Below, in pieces: positions 8,533 to 17,596 of a stretch of 33,612 nt of DNA (the first letter of the stretch is position 1; each line of letters begins with the position of its first letter). The stretch covers positions 1 through 33,612 of the forward strand of contig NZ_LIQX01000275.1 of assembly GCF_001418475.1 (NCBI RefSeq), given 5' to 3'. The notes below the pieces were generated by a model. That model was not told the origin of the DNA, did not search any database, and saw nothing but the letters and a program-made list of their open reading frames with translations. Made by a program: the position numbers and the translations under genes. The stretch comes from Streptomyces ossamyceticus. GTDB lineage: Bacteria; Actinomycetota; Actinomycetes; Streptomycetales; Streptomycetaceae.

Positions 8533-8733
8533 TCAGCCTGCCACGGCCTCAACAAAGGATCGCCAGGCCTCGCTGCCGATGACGAGCACGGGGCCTTCCA
8601 CAATCTTGGAGTCCCGAACCAGAGCACAGTCATCGGTTGTAGCGCACTCGACGCACTCGCCTCCCGCGCCGTTGCTGTACGACGACCTGAACCATAGAAA
8701 ACGCCCGTCGTCGCTGGACACTGCCATGCTCAC
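8533..8733 (-). CDS. DUF397 domain protein
   Basis: A small protein of 66 residues with the DUF397 hallmarks: F-R-SSYSNGAGGECVECA at the N-terminus, then VRDSK, then a terminal W-x-x-F helix (AWRSFVEAVAG). DUF397 proteins are found in large numbers in Streptomyces next to XRE-DUF5753 regulators, as here, and some such pairs affect development or antibiotic production. The GTG at 8733 is proposed because it forms a GTGA overlap with the upstream stop and AAGGA lies 9 bases before it. An ATG at 8727 (preceded by AAGG) or at 8742 is also possible. Confidence 0.85.
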   Translation of the reverse strand: MSMAVSSDDGRFLWFRSSYSNGAGGECVECATTDDCALVRDSKIVEGPVLVIGSEAWRSFVEAVAG

Positions 8734-9578
8734 CTTGCGCATTCCTTAAGAACCGATTTGATCAACTGACTGGACCGTTGAGGACTCAGAGCTGCGGCTC
8801 GCAGGCCGTCGAACGCCCTGGTGTACTCACGAACATGATGCTCGCCTTCCAGGTACACAGCATCGGTGATGCCGTCCCGGTAGACCAGATCAGGGTCCTC
8901 CGGTGCGGGAAAGCCGAGCATCGTGAACGAGCCTGTGGCCGGACAGGTGCCTGAGTCAAAGGGCAGGACTTGGAGGGTTACAGTTGGCAACTCAGCTGTA
9001 TTGATGACGCGTTCGAGTTGCTCCCGCATCAGTGCTCGATCCCCGATGACATTGCGCACGGCGCCCTCGTTCACGATGAACCAGACATCGGGGGCATCAG
9101 GGCCGGTCAGCATGCTCTGTCGTTCCATGCGTACGCGTACGGCACGGTCGATGTCCTCTGCTGACATGTGCGCGCCGGTCGTATGGAGTTCACGGGCGTA
9201 CGCCTCGATCTGCATGAGGCCGGGTACCAGTTCGCACTGGTACTGGCGGAGCGTGGAGGCATCCTGCTCCAGGCCGATGTAGATGTTGAACCACTCGGGG
9301 ACGCCCGCGCCGTGCACCTGCCACCAGCCACGGGTCTTGGCCTGCCGGGCAAGGGATTTGAGGAACTCGCGCAGCTCATCGCTGGTGTCGTAGAACCGAC
9401 ACAGGGCGTCGATGTCGGACGGCTGGATCCGGCCGCTGCCCGTCTCCATCCGGTTGACCTTGGAGCCGCTCCAATCCAGCGCCGAGCCGACCTGGGCGCA
9501 CGTCAACCCGGCTTTCTCGCGGAGCTTCTTCAACTCGATCGAGAGACGACGACGCCGCGCCGTCGGTGAACCGGCCAT
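8730..9578 (-). CDS. XRE-family transcriptional regulator with DUF5753 domain
   Basis: The 282-residue protein starts with a helix-turn-helix (RRLSIELKKLREKAGLTCAQVGSALDWSGSKVNRMETG, approximately residues 9-48). A C-terminal DUF5753 domain follows (from about WFNIYIGLEQDASTLRQYQ to the end), including the typical VPGLMQIEAYAR and RMERQ segments. It is predicted to bind DNA and control its own divergent promoter and the DUF397 and HATPase genes beside it, as in other WhiJ-like actinobacterial sets. The ATG at 9578 is preferred to the one at 9596 because AAAGGA lies 6 bases before it. The gene is divergent from the HATPase gene at 9796 and overlaps the DUF397 gene. Confidence 0.92.
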   Translation of the reverse strand: MAGSPTARRRRLSIELKKLREKAGLTCAQVGSALDWSGSKVNRMETGSGRIQPSDIDALCRFYDTSDELREFLKSLARQAKTRGWWQVHGAGVPEWFNIYIGLEQDASTLRQYQCELVPGLMQIEAYARELHTTGAHMSAEDIDRAVRVRMERQSMLTGPDAPDVWFIVNEGAVRNVIGDRALMREQLERVINTAELPTVTLQVLPFDSGTCPATGSFTMLGFPAPEDPDLVYRDGITDAVYLEGEHHVREYTRAFDGLRAAALSPQRSSQLIKSVLKECAR

Positions 9579-9661
9579 CTCAATCCTTTCAATCATCCGT
9601 CGAATAGCGGGTGTTCAGTCTCGCGCCAAGGGGTCTGCCTGCCAATCACTCGGTAGTGGGA

Positions 9662-9737
9662 ATCCCGCTGTGCACATTGCATGGCGGGATGTGCCACCTG
9701 CATCCTTGCACGGACACCACTCAAAGCGAGTAGGTGT
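9662..9737. promoter_or_regulatory. Divergent promoter region with two inverted repeats
   Basis: Two dyads lie between the XRE regulator and the HATPase gene. ATCCCGC (9662-9668) and GCGGGAT (9684-9690) form a perfect 7-bp repeat. ACACCACTC (9714-9722) and GAGTAGGTGT (9728-9737) pair with one bulged base. The second overlaps a possible rightward promoter, TTGCAC (9706-9711) with TAGGTG (9731-9736), though the 19-base spacing is long. They are candidate operators for the XRE-DUF5753 protein; this is inferred from position only. Confidence 0.45.
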
Positions 9738-9795
9738 GACACTCCGTTGAACACGTGGATCGGGGTGGAGTCGGCATGCGACGAAAGAGGACTGA

Positions 9796-10452
9796 GTGAT
9801 CCGGACACCGTGTATGTCTCGGCAGCCGTGGGACCTGACCTTCGCGGCCGCCCCGGAGGAAGTCGCCGGCCTGAGGCGCCTGATGCGGCTCCACCTGGGG
9901 CGCTGGGGATTGCATGAGGTAGTCGACGAGGCCCAGCTCTGCGTCAGCGAACTCGTCTCGAACGTCATCACACACGTCGGTCACGGCACTCCGACCACGC
10001 TCGCGGTCTCTGTGAACGGCACGCGGCTGCGCATCGAGGTCCACGACCCCGACACGCGTACCCTGCCCACGCTCATGGCCGCGGAGGCAGATTCGGAGTG
10101 CGGACGTGGCATGGCCCTCGTCGATGCCGTGGCCGACCGCTGGGGCGTTCTGCTCCGCAGCGGCCGGAAGGTCACCTGGTGCGAGCTGGACACGGAGATC
10201 ATGTCGCCGAGTGATCACGGAGGCGACCCTGGTGTATCGCGTGCCGAGACGCTGCTCGACGTCTACGCCACGACGAAGGCGCCGCCAGGTTCGACCATCG
10301 GTGACAGGCTGAGCACGACCATGGCCGAAGAAGCGGTCATCGGCGTGATCACGGACTTTCTGCACTGGCTTCGGGCACACGGAAAGGATCCGGACGAGGT
10401 ACTGGACCACGCGCAGACCCGCTTCGAGTCACAGATCCGTGAACCGAGGTGA
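9796..10452 (+). CDS. HATPase_c_2 type ATP-binding protein (anti-sigma/serine kinase-like)
   Basis: The 218-residue protein has a RsbW/SpoIIAB-like GHKL fold: the N box QLCVSELVSNVITHV (47-61), a G1 region VHDPDTRTLP (82-91), and a G2 region CGRGMALVDAVADRWG (102-117). Such proteins in Streptomyces are predicted anti-sigma factors or serine kinases and commonly sit beside XRE/DUF397 genes. A C-terminal extension of about 75 residues (from 145) is unusual for this short family and has no motif I recognise. The GTG start has GAGG 7 bases upstream. It faces DrmB tail to tail across 126 bases with no clear terminator. Confidence 0.85.
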   Translation: MIRTPCMSRQPWDLTFAAAPEEVAGLRRLMRLHLGRWGLHEVVDEAQLCVSELVSNVITHVGHGTPTTLAVSVNGTRLRIEVHDPDTRTLPTLMAAEADSECGRGMALVDAVADRWGVLLRSGRKVTWCELDTEIMSPSDHGGDPGVSRAETLLDVYATTKAPPGSTIGDRLSTTMAEEAVIGVITDFLHWLRAHGKDPDEVLDHAQTRFESQIREPR

Positions 10453-10578
10453 CACCGCGCCCAACCCGAGGCCGCCCGGCCAGAAGGCGGAACGGACCGA
10501 TCGGACGAGGAGCTGCTGTGCTACGGGACCGGCATGAACGTCAAGTCTCTTGTCGGTCCCGATCGCGGAGCGCTGATC

Positions 10579-12444
10579 TCACTGGTCCAACAGATGAGCG
10601 AAGAAGCCCAGACCCGTATCCTCCGGCATGCCGACGAGCAGCGCGCGGTCGAGCAGGATGTTGTTCTGCTCGCAGCTCGTCTCGGGGAGCATCACGCAGG
10701 CGTGGCACGCGGCGAGATTGGTACCGCCCGTGCCCGACGCCTCGGACTCGACACAGAGTGGGTCGGAGGAGCACCACGCGGCACGGTCGACGGCCGAGCG
10801 GATCGCCTGGTCGAGACGGTCGGGCTCGCCCTGGGCGACCAGCCCGCCGAGGCTGCCCGCCGAGTCGCTCGTCGCGGTGTAGATGAGCACTCCCGCCATG
10901 TCGTCGGCCGCGTACAGACGCTCGCGCAGGGACGCAGCCGGGTAACCGGCTTCAAGGCTCCACTCGTTGATGAGGACGTGGGCCAGGGTGTGCAGCAGCA
11001 CCATGCGAGGGGTCGCCGGTGACGGAACGACACGACTCGGGTCGCCGGCCCTCTGCTCCAGCACCCGCTGGTGAGCGGCGCGCATCCGCTCGACCCGTGC
11101 GGCCACCGCCGTGGCCTTCTCCCATGCGCCGAGCCGCTCCTCGTCCAGACGCAGAAACACCCCCTCACCACGCACCTCCATGGCGGGGAGCCAGCGCATG
11201 GGGGAGGCGGAGAGCGGCATCTCCTTCGACTCGGTCGTGGAGTCGGGGTCGGCGAGTCGGGTGAACGCCTTGAGGGCGCGTACTTCGCGGAGCTTCTTGA
11301 CCAGCATCGGGCCGGTGACACCGAGCCGCCCGAGTACCGTCTGGTCTCCCAGCGGGGTCTCGCAGACAAACTGTTCCTCGTGAGAGTGCTCGCTCTCCGC
11401 ATTGCCCGAACGGAGACGCTCGTACTCCTTGCTGCGGAGGGCACGGTAGCGGTGGTCGAAGTTGGGGCCCGCCTCGCCGTCGGAGTCCTCCTCGCGTTCG
11501 GCGTCGAGCAGCTCCATCACCTCGTCCAGCGGTACGGGGCACTTGCCCTTGAAGACACCCTTGAGATAGATCTCGACGTGTTCGCGCTCGTCGTACTGCC
11601 GGAGCGCTTCCCAGTGTTCGGCCAGCGGATCCGCGCGTCCGTCGCTCCACGGCGGGATGGAGAGCGCCGACTTCAGCACCGGCTGCCACACAGCGGAGGA
11701 ACCGCGCTGAAGTGTGCGCAGAGGGAGTCCACACTCCTGTGCGGGTGCGGACGTGCCGAGCCATGGACGGGGCCCGAAGCACTTCAGCCCCAGGTCCTTG
11801 AGGGCGTTCCTGCGGAAGGACCCCTCCATGGAGACCTCGGGAGCCTTTCCACAGGTGCAGGAGACGAGGATCGAGCGGAGTGAGGCCGTGCGTCCGGACG
11901 TACGCAGCTTCAGCTTTCCCCCGCACTGCCCGGTCGTCGAGGCACCGCGATCCGTGGAACGGTGCACCCACTGCCAGTACGGAAACTCTCCGAGGTGCCC
12001 GGTTTCGCACGCGACCACGAAACGGGAGGGAACGAGATCGACCTCACATGTTCCGCAGACGCTTCGACCCGCCGGAGGGTTGAAGTCGCGGTGCCGCTGC
12101 AGGTCGTTGCACTCGGGGCAGGAGTGCATCAAGGGGAAACGCCGGACCCTTAGGCCGTCCTTGCTGCTGTCGTCGGACGCGGGTGGCAGCCGGAAGTAGT
12201 CGACGTCCAGCAAGCGGGCCAAGCGCCGTTCGTGGATCCGTGGGGACTCGTGAGGGCTCCAGCTCTGGTCGGCGTCGTCCAGGCCGGAGACGACGAAGGA
12301 CTCGGCGTCGACGGCGATGAGCGACCCGATGCCGTACGTGGTGATCGCCTGAGCACGGCGGACCGTGCCCCGCCGCGGGAGGTTGTGTGCGGGGACGGCG
12401 CTCTTCCCGTCGGTCCGGCGCCGGCGGGCGGGTGGTGGAGTCAT
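10579..12444 (-). CDS. drmB: DrmB-like DUF1998 protein (DISARM component)
   Basis: The 621-residue protein is the expected length for DrmB. The N-terminal part has the RRGTVRRAQAITTYGIGSLI opening typical of the family, and two CxxC pairs (Cys109/112, Cys130/133) for a zinc site. The C-terminal DUF1998 region contains LLHTLAHVLINEWSLEAGYP and a cysteine cluster (Cys558, 564, 580, 583, 591) around ACHACVMLPETSCEQNN. In DISARM, DrmB works with the helicase DrmA and contributes to recognising and blocking incoming DNA. Its ATG overlaps the DrmA stop as ATGA (12441-12444), so the pair is translationally coupled. The open frame extends upstream to 13479 inside drmA, but that part is a shadow. Confidence 0.92.
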   Translation of the reverse strand: MTPPPARRRRTDGKSAVPAHNLPRRGTVRRAQAITTYGIGSLIAVDAESFVVSGLDDADQSWSPHESPRIHERRLARLLDVDYFRLPPASDDSSKDGLRVRRFPLMHSCPECNDLQRHRDFNPPAGRSVCGTCEVDLVPSRFVVACETGHLGEFPYWQWVHRSTDRGASTTGQCGGKLKLRTSGRTASLRSILVSCTCGKAPEVSMEGSFRRNALKDLGLKCFGPRPWLGTSAPAQECGLPLRTLQRGSSAVWQPVLKSALSIPPWSDGRADPLAEHWEALRQYDEREHVEIYLKGVFKGKCPVPLDEVMELLDAEREEDSDGEAGPNFDHRYRALRSKEYERLRSGNAESEHSHEEQFVCETPLGDQTVLGRLGVTGPMLVKKLREVRALKAFTRLADPDSTTESKEMPLSASPMRWLPAMEVRGEGVFLRLDEERLGAWEKATAVAARVERMRAAHQRVLEQRAGDPSRVVPSPATPRMVLLHTLAHVLINEWSLEAGYPAASLRERLYAADDMAGVLIYTATSDSAGSLGGLVAQGEPDRLDQAIRSAVDRAAWCSSDPLCVESEASGTGGTNLAACHACVMLPETSCEQNNILLDRALLVGMPEDTGLGFFAHLLDQ

Positions 12445-15400
12445 CGGGTTCCCTCCATGAACAGGGCGGACTCGGCGTCGACGTCGCGCAAGCTCCACAA
12501 CGTCGCCCACGCCTCGGCGTCCTCGGACTCGTCGTCGTACGCCTTCAGGAGCGAGGGTGCGCGACTGCCCCGCTGCGGTTCGAAGAGCAGGCCGCCGTCG
12601 ATGTCGGCTTCCGTGCACCACCACTCGACGAACTCGTCGAAGGCGCGGGCTGCGGCCCCGACCTCCTCCGGTGAGACCATTTGCACGCGTTCCAGGAGGA
12701 TGGACCTGATACGGCCCCGGAGCACGTGTTCGTAGGACTCGACCTTGCCCGCGCCATCGTTGGGGCGCGCGGCCGGGATCAGGATGCGGGCGAGAGCGAC
12801 GATCACCGCGTGCAGACCCCGGTCGCGGGCACGGGCGGAGAACGGTGTCACCGAGGTGGACTCGACCTCCCGGTAGAGGGCCGAGTGGAAGTGCTGGAAG
12901 CTCTCGTAGTGCGAGCGGTCCCGGGACCGGGTCGAGTTGAGCATGACCGTGACCAGCCCGGGGTGCGCGCGGCCGACACGGCTCGTCGCCTGGATGTACT
13001 CGGCGGTCGTCTGCGGCTGACCCATCACGGCCATGAGACCGAGCCTGTCCACGTCCACACCCACCGCGATCATGTTGGTGGCCAGAAGGACGTCCACCGC
13101 GTCCTCGTCGGGGAACCTCTTCTCGATGCCTTTGAGACGCGTCGGAATCTCGCTCGCGTCGACGCGACTCGTCAGCTCCGAATAGTTCGTGACCGAGCGG
13201 ACCGTCACCCCCTCGCGCTCGGCCAGCAGTTCCAGATAGGCCACCACGTCGTCGTGGACCTGGAGTTCGGCGGCGGAGAGCAGCCGGAGGCTGTTGAAGT
13301 AGCCGACGAGACTCCAGTACGCGTCGCGCACCTTGTCGTCGGTCTCCGCGTGTTTGGCCCGGTGCAGCAGGGTGGCGTACGTGCGGATCAGGAGTGTGGA
13401 CTGGCTGGTGCCGGGCGCGAGGAGACCGACGTAGCGCCTGCTCGCCTTCTCCTCGCGCGGTGTCTCCACGGCGAACCACGAGTCGCGGGCGTCCAGTCCG
13501 GCGGGCGGGAACTGACGAACGCCGCGTGCGAAGAGGTGGCGGCCCTGGTCGGCGGCGCGGCGGATCGTCGCCGTGGAGGCGATCACCTTGGGTCGGTCCG
13601 CGAGCGCGTCCACGGCGGTCTCGTAGAGGCCGGTCAGGGTGCCCAACGGGCCGGAGATCAGGTGCAGCTCGTCCTGAATGATCAGCTCCGGAGGCGGAGT
13701 GCCGTCGTTCGGGTCATCAAGGTTGAAGAGCGCCGAGGTTGCCGGACGCCACGGCATCGACGCGAACTTGTCGACGGTGGCGATCACCAGTGTCGGCCGT
13801 GCGTCGTACACCGCCTCGTCGATCAGATGGACGGGCAGGCCGTCGGTGAACTCGCAGTCCGTACCGGGACAGCGGACGTACATCCGCCTGGCATTCTCGT
13901 CGGCCTCGTAGTTCCGGGCGTCGAGGCGGGTCCCGCACCAAGGGCAGGCGTGCAGCTGGACGGGGTTCTCGGTGGCCAGGCGCTTGTCGAGGCTCCTGCG
14001 CAGCTCGTCCAGCTTCTGGCCGGCCACGGCCAGCGTGTTGGGGGTGGCCGAGCGTCCTACCCACATCCCGATGGAGAACTCTTCGTGTCCCAACTCGGGC
14101 GTGTGGCGTCGCATGTTTTCCATGGCGCACAGCAGGATCGACGCACGCTCGAACTGCTGGAGAGTGAGCAGCCGCAGTGTGTAACGCATGAGGACGGTGA
14201 CACCACCACCCTCGGCGCCCTTGCGGATACGACGCAGGAACGACGTGAGGGCGATGAGCCCCAGGTATGCCTCCGTCTTGCCACCACCCGTGGGGAACCA
14301 CAGCAGATCGGAGATCTTCCGGTCGCGGTGTTCGGGTTCGTCGATGCCGGCCAGGCAGAGCAGCACGAACGCGATCTGGAAGGGGCGCCAGCGACCGGCG
14401 GACGGGTCGGGGGCTCCGAAGCGTCCGTTCTTCACCCAGGAGCTGCGGGCGCGCTGGTCTGCCATGGCGCGGTTGGCGAGCCGGAACGCTTTCATCAGGT
14501 CGGGCTTGGTCCGCAGCAACCCGATACCTTCGCGGATCCGGTCCAGAGCCTCACGACAGGCATCCACCTGGTTATGCGCGGGCTCCTCGTGGGTTTCGCC
14601 CGCCAAGGCCTCTGCTTCCGTCGCCTTGCGGTCGATCCAGGCCTGGTATCCCGCGGCGAGATCCTCCAGAGCAGCAAGGACTTCGCTGTCGGACTTCTCA
14701 GCCAGCCCCAGCATGGAGAGTGCCGAGCTGTCGATCTCCGGATTGGAGTCGGTGAGCAGCACCTCCACCGTGGGAACGAACTCGCTCCGTACCTCGGCGA
14801 CGGCGGCCCTCCGGGTGTCGGTCATGCCGATCGGCGGCGGGGTCCAGTCCCATTCGGCGGCGCAGCCGTGACCGACGGCGAAGGTCGGAGCGTGGCGGTG
14901 CAACAGCCTGCTGGTGGCGACCTCCCTGTCATGGGCGAAGGTCGGCGCGGGACGCTCGACGAAAGCGGTGGAGCCGTCGACGGCGCGGACGGTGAGCCCG
15001 CACTGGAAGAGGGAGAACGCGTCCTGCAGTTCACGCTCGCCGACCTGGTGGGTGTTGACCAGGGTGACTGTGATCGTGACCGTACCGGTCGTCGGGTGGG
15101 CGCGTCGGACGTTGACGCGCAGCCGCGCCCCGGCACCGAGCTCGAATTTCTCGTCGGGGGCAGGTGTGGCCACGTCGATCTCGGTGTCCGGAAGGGACAA
15201 CGGTCGGCGCCGCCACCGCTCCCTCTGGTCCGACGTGGTGCGGGCCTCGGCCCGCCGGGCCGCGATCCGCTTGCCCTCCGGATCGGTGGGCTCGTAGACG
15301 GCCGCCCGCGCCGAGACCACGATCGTCTCGCTTATGGCCGGGTCGACCGCGAAGGTCAGCCCCATCGACGAGGGGCGGCGGGATCCTGCCGCCCCCACCT

Positions 15401-15695
15401 CCTGTGCGGTACCGGACTCCTCGATGTCGTCACGCGTGCGCAGCGGAGCGATGTCCAGGCCCTCGTGCTCCGCCTCGTCCTCACGCATACGCTGCTCCGC
15501 GGTGGAGTCGGCCGACCGTGGATAGAGAACGCCGGTCAGATAGCGATCGATCGGCGCGTCCTCGGCGAGGATCTCGTCCCGATCCTCCGGCGCCGCGTCC
15601 GCACCTGGACCGAGAAGCTCGCGACGGAGTCCCCGCAGCAGTTCCTCGTCCCGGACCCGATAGTGCTCGGAGTGCAGACCTGCCCCTTGCGTCAT
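12441..15695 (-). CDS. drmA: DrmA-like SF2 helicase (DISARM component)
   Basis: This 1084-residue protein is a DISARM-type helicase. The N-terminal about 430 residues are non-catalytic. The motor has Walker A FPTGGGKTEAY (467-477), Walker B QDELHLISG (674-682) with DELH instead of DEAH, motif III STAT (707-710), NMIAVGVDVDRLGLM (874-888) and motif VI YIQATSRVGR (900-909). An inserted zinc element CPWC...C...C (Cys584, 587, 609, 614) lies between Walker A and B. DrmA translocates on DNA and forms a complex with DrmB. The start at 15695 has GGAGGAG about 6 bases upstream and overlaps the UvrD-like stop as ATGA; the longer frame to 15764 is not needed. Confidence 0.94.
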   Translation of the reverse strand: MTQGAGLHSEHYRVRDEELLRGLRRELLGPGADAAPEDRDEILAEDAPIDRYLTGVLYPRSADSTAEQRMREDEAEHEGLDIAPLRTRDDIEESGTAQEVGAAGSRRPSSMGLTFAVDPAISETIVVSARAAVYEPTDPEGKRIAARRAEARTTSDQRERWRRRPLSLPDTEIDVATPAPDEKFELGAGARLRVNVRRAHPTTGTVTITVTLVNTHQVGERELQDAFSLFQCGLTVRAVDGSTAFVERPAPTFAHDREVATSRLLHRHAPTFAVGHGCAAEWDWTPPPIGMTDTRRAAVAEVRSEFVPTVEVLLTDSNPEIDSSALSMLGLAEKSDSEVLAALEDLAAGYQAWIDRKATEAEALAGETHEEPAHNQVDACREALDRIREGIGLLRTKPDLMKAFRLANRAMADQRARSSWVKNGRFGAPDPSAGRWRPFQIAFVLLCLAGIDEPEHRDRKISDLLWFPTGGGKTEAYLGLIALTSFLRRIRKGAEGGGVTVLMRYTLRLLTLQQFERASILLCAMENMRRHTPELGHEEFSIGMWVGRSATPNTLAVAGQKLDELRRSLDKRLATENPVQLHACPWCGTRLDARNYEADENARRMYVRCPGTDCEFTDGLPVHLIDEAVYDARPTLVIATVDKFASMPWRPATSALFNLDDPNDGTPPPELIIQDELHLISGPLGTLTGLYETAVDALADRPKVIASTATIRRAADQGRHLFARGVRQFPPAGLDARDSWFAVETPREEKASRRYVGLLAPGTSQSTLLIRTYATLLHRAKHAETDDKVRDAYWSLVGYFNSLRLLSAAELQVHDDVVAYLELLAEREGVTVRSVTNYSELTSRVDASEIPTRLKGIEKRFPDEDAVDVLLATNMIAVGVDVDRLGLMAVMGQPQTTAEYIQATSRVGRAHPGLVTVMLNSTRSRDRSHYESFQHFHSALYREVESTSVTPFSARARDRGLHAVIVALARILIPAARPNDGAGKVESYEHVLRGRIRSILLERVQMVSPEEVGAAARAFDEFVEWWCTEADIDGGLLFEPQRGSRAPSLLKAYDDESEDAEAWATLWSLRDVDAESALFMEGTR

Positions 15696-17596
15696 GTGCG
15701 CTCCTCCTCGATCTCGCCGGCCCGTCGGTACCTTCCGATGCCGGTGATCCTGGGGACGATCCACGCACCACGCTCACCGAGACCCGCGTTGACGCCGGCA
15801 GCGGCGCTGCCCGTCACCGTCTCCAGGGTGTCGACCCGAGTGCCGTGGATCTCATCGGGCCACCAGGGGTCCCACGTCCTGTTCACCTTCTGCACCTGGA
15901 ACAAGTCCTCCCGGAACCGCTCCGACGCCTCACCGATCTCCCTGCCGTCGTGCACCAGAGCGTACGGCGGGCTCTGGCACTCACCCATCGGCAGATCGTG
16001 GCGCTTGCGCAGCACGACGTCATGCCCGGGGCCGACCTGCGTGAGGAGGTACGCCTGGGTCGCCACCGCGTCGGTGTCGTGGCCGGGTGGGCTGTCCCGG
16101 CAGATGTCCCCCGCCTCGGCCACGAGGCCGTATCTGTCGTAGGACCGCCATCCGCCGACGTAACGGCGGCCGTTCTTCCGGCCGCCCGCTCGTTTGAGGA
16201 TCGGTAGCTCCGGTGACCGCGCGTGATACAGATCCTCACGGGCACGAGTCATCGCCACGTACAGGGCTCGGGCCTCGGCGGGGAGATCCAAGTCGTCCTT
16301 GTACTGCTTGCGCAGCTCGGCGACGTTCGGTGGGGTCAGGACGATCACCCGGTCGAACTCGAGGCCCTTTGCCCTGTGTACGGTGGAGACGATGACGCGC
16401 GCGGTCTCCGGGTCGGCTGCCTCGTCGGGGAAGCGACCATCGGCGACCGCACGTCGCAGCCGGTCCAGATCGAGCACACCGCGCCCGGCCGACCGCGCGA
16501 CGCGCCGCAGCACCGCCCAAAGGCTGGCCACGTCCGGTTCGTACGGCATGGGGATCTCCGCGAGCAGCGAGCGGAAGCGGTCCTCGGCGAGGCCGGTCGC
16601 CTCGGTGCGGCGCAACAGTTCAGCGACCCAGTACGGTACCGGCCGCTCTTCGAGGGGGCGCCGCAGCCGGTGCTCGACGCCATGATCGTGGAGCAGACCG
16701 GAGACCACCAGAGCCTCTCGGTTGTCGCGCGTCAGGATCCCGCAGGTGTCGGGGAAGGTCCGCAACCCTTCCAGGGTGAACGGCTCGGTGAGGTCGCCCA
16801 TGTCGTTCGTTGGATCCAGAAGCAGCTCGCGGAGTTCCTCGTAGAGCGTGGCCGCCTCGTCCGCATCGGTGACCTTCTGGAGTCGGGGCCCGTGCGCCAA
16901 CGCGATCCGAGCCTCGGGGGTGACGGCTCGGAAGTTACGGGTGAGGTGTAGTTCCACGAGCTCGTCGGGATACGAGCCGCGCAGCCAGTCGAAGAAGCGA
17001 CCGGTCTCGTCCGCGCGTTCGGCCGGGTCCTCGATCTGGAAGCCGTAGACGGACTGGGCCGCGTCGCCGACGACGGTGAAGCCGCAGCTGTCCTGGTACC
17101 GGTCGAGCAGCGTCTCCACCAGCTCTCGGCGGCTTCCCACCAGGTCCTGCACCTCGTCGATCACGACATGAGCGGGCGGGACGGCATCGCCGGACTCCAG
17201 CGCACCCTCCTCGATCGCACGTGTCGCTGCGCTGATCCGCTCGTCGAAGCCGACCGCAGCCCACGCGCTGTCCGGCTGCGACTGAGCGAGCACCCCGTAC
17301 GCCCAGGCGTCGAAGGTCTGGGCTCGCACCCGGTGGGCCCGCTCCCCGTGCCGGACGATCCGCTCTCGCAACTCCCGGGCGGCGGCTCGGGAGAAGGTGA
17401 GCACCAGGATCTCGGCGGCCTCCAAGGCCTCGTCGGGGTCCTCGTGACCGCACAGCGCGTCGAGCCGACGCACCAGCGTGTGCGTCTTTCCCGCCCCGGC
17501 ACCCGCGGTGACCAGAACACGTGCGTCCCAGGGCTGCTCGACCACGGCCCGCTGCTCGTCGGTGAGTGGCGGGCTGTCGAGGTAGGCGTCGGTCAC
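15692..17596 (-). CDS. UvrD/Rep-like SF1A helicase
   Basis: The 634-residue protein carries the SF1A motor: Q-motif LTDEQRAVVEQPW, Walker A AGAGAGKT (31-38), motif II VIDEVQD (145-151), motif III GDAAQSVYGFQ (177-187), LTRNFR (218-223), motif V STVHRAKGLEFDRVIVL (404-420) and motif VI ALYVAMTRARED (444-455). The length is shorter than UvrD (about 720) because the 1B and 2B insertions are reduced. About 165 residues after motif VI form an extra C-terminal region (GRRYVGGWRSYDRYGL, FQVQKVNRTWDPWWPDEIHG) without a visible nuclease motif. GTG start in a GTGA overlap with the upstream ATPase-helicase stop (17593-17596). Probably unwinds or remodels DNA for the DrmAB module (inference). Confidence 0.92.
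   Translation of the reverse strand: MTDAYLDSPPLTDEQRAVVEQPWDARVLVTAGAGAGKTHTLVRRLDALCGHEDPDEALEAAEILVLTFSRAAARELRERIVRHGERAHRVRAQTFDAWAYGVLAQSQPDSAWAAVGFDERISAATRAIEEGALESGDAVPPAHVVIDEVQDLVGSRRELVETLLDRYQDSCGFTVVGDAAQSVYGFQIEDPAERADETGRFFDWLRGSYPDELVELHLTRNFRAVTPEARIALAHGPRLQKVTDADEAATLYEELRELLLDPTNDMGDLTEPFTLEGLRTFPDTCGILTRDNREALVVSGLLHDHGVEHRLRRPLEERPVPYWVAELLRRTEATGLAEDRFRSLLAEIPMPYEPDVASLWAVLRRVARSAGRGVLDLDRLRRAVADGRFPDEAADPETARVIVSTVHRAKGLEFDRVIVLTPPNVAELRKQYKDDLDLPAEARALYVAMTRAREDLYHARSPELPILKRAGGRKNGRRYVGGWRSYDRYGLVAEAGDICRDSPPGHDTDAVATQAYLLTQVGPGHDVVLRKRHDLPMGECQSPPYALVHDGREIGEASERFREDLFQVQKVNRTWDPWWPDEIHGTRVDTLETVTGSAAAGVNAGLGERGAWIVPRITGIGRYRRAGEIEEERT

Noticed and set aside
10449..10886. 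Plus-strand frame starting in a GTGA overlap with the HATPase stop
   Set aside because: The overlap is tempting, but after about 40 codons it runs antisense through drmB and the product is arginine/serine-rich with no domain.
12681..16142. Very long open frame on the plus strand antisense to drmA
   Set aside because: It is the mirror of the GC-biased codons of drmA on the other strand. Its translation has no recognisable domain, while drmA has complete helicase motifs.
10579..17596. Classification as a complete class 1 or class 2 DISARM
   Set aside because: DrmA, DrmB and a methylase are present, but no PLD-type DrmC, no DrmE and no DrmD/DrmMI; calling it canonical would overstate the evidence.
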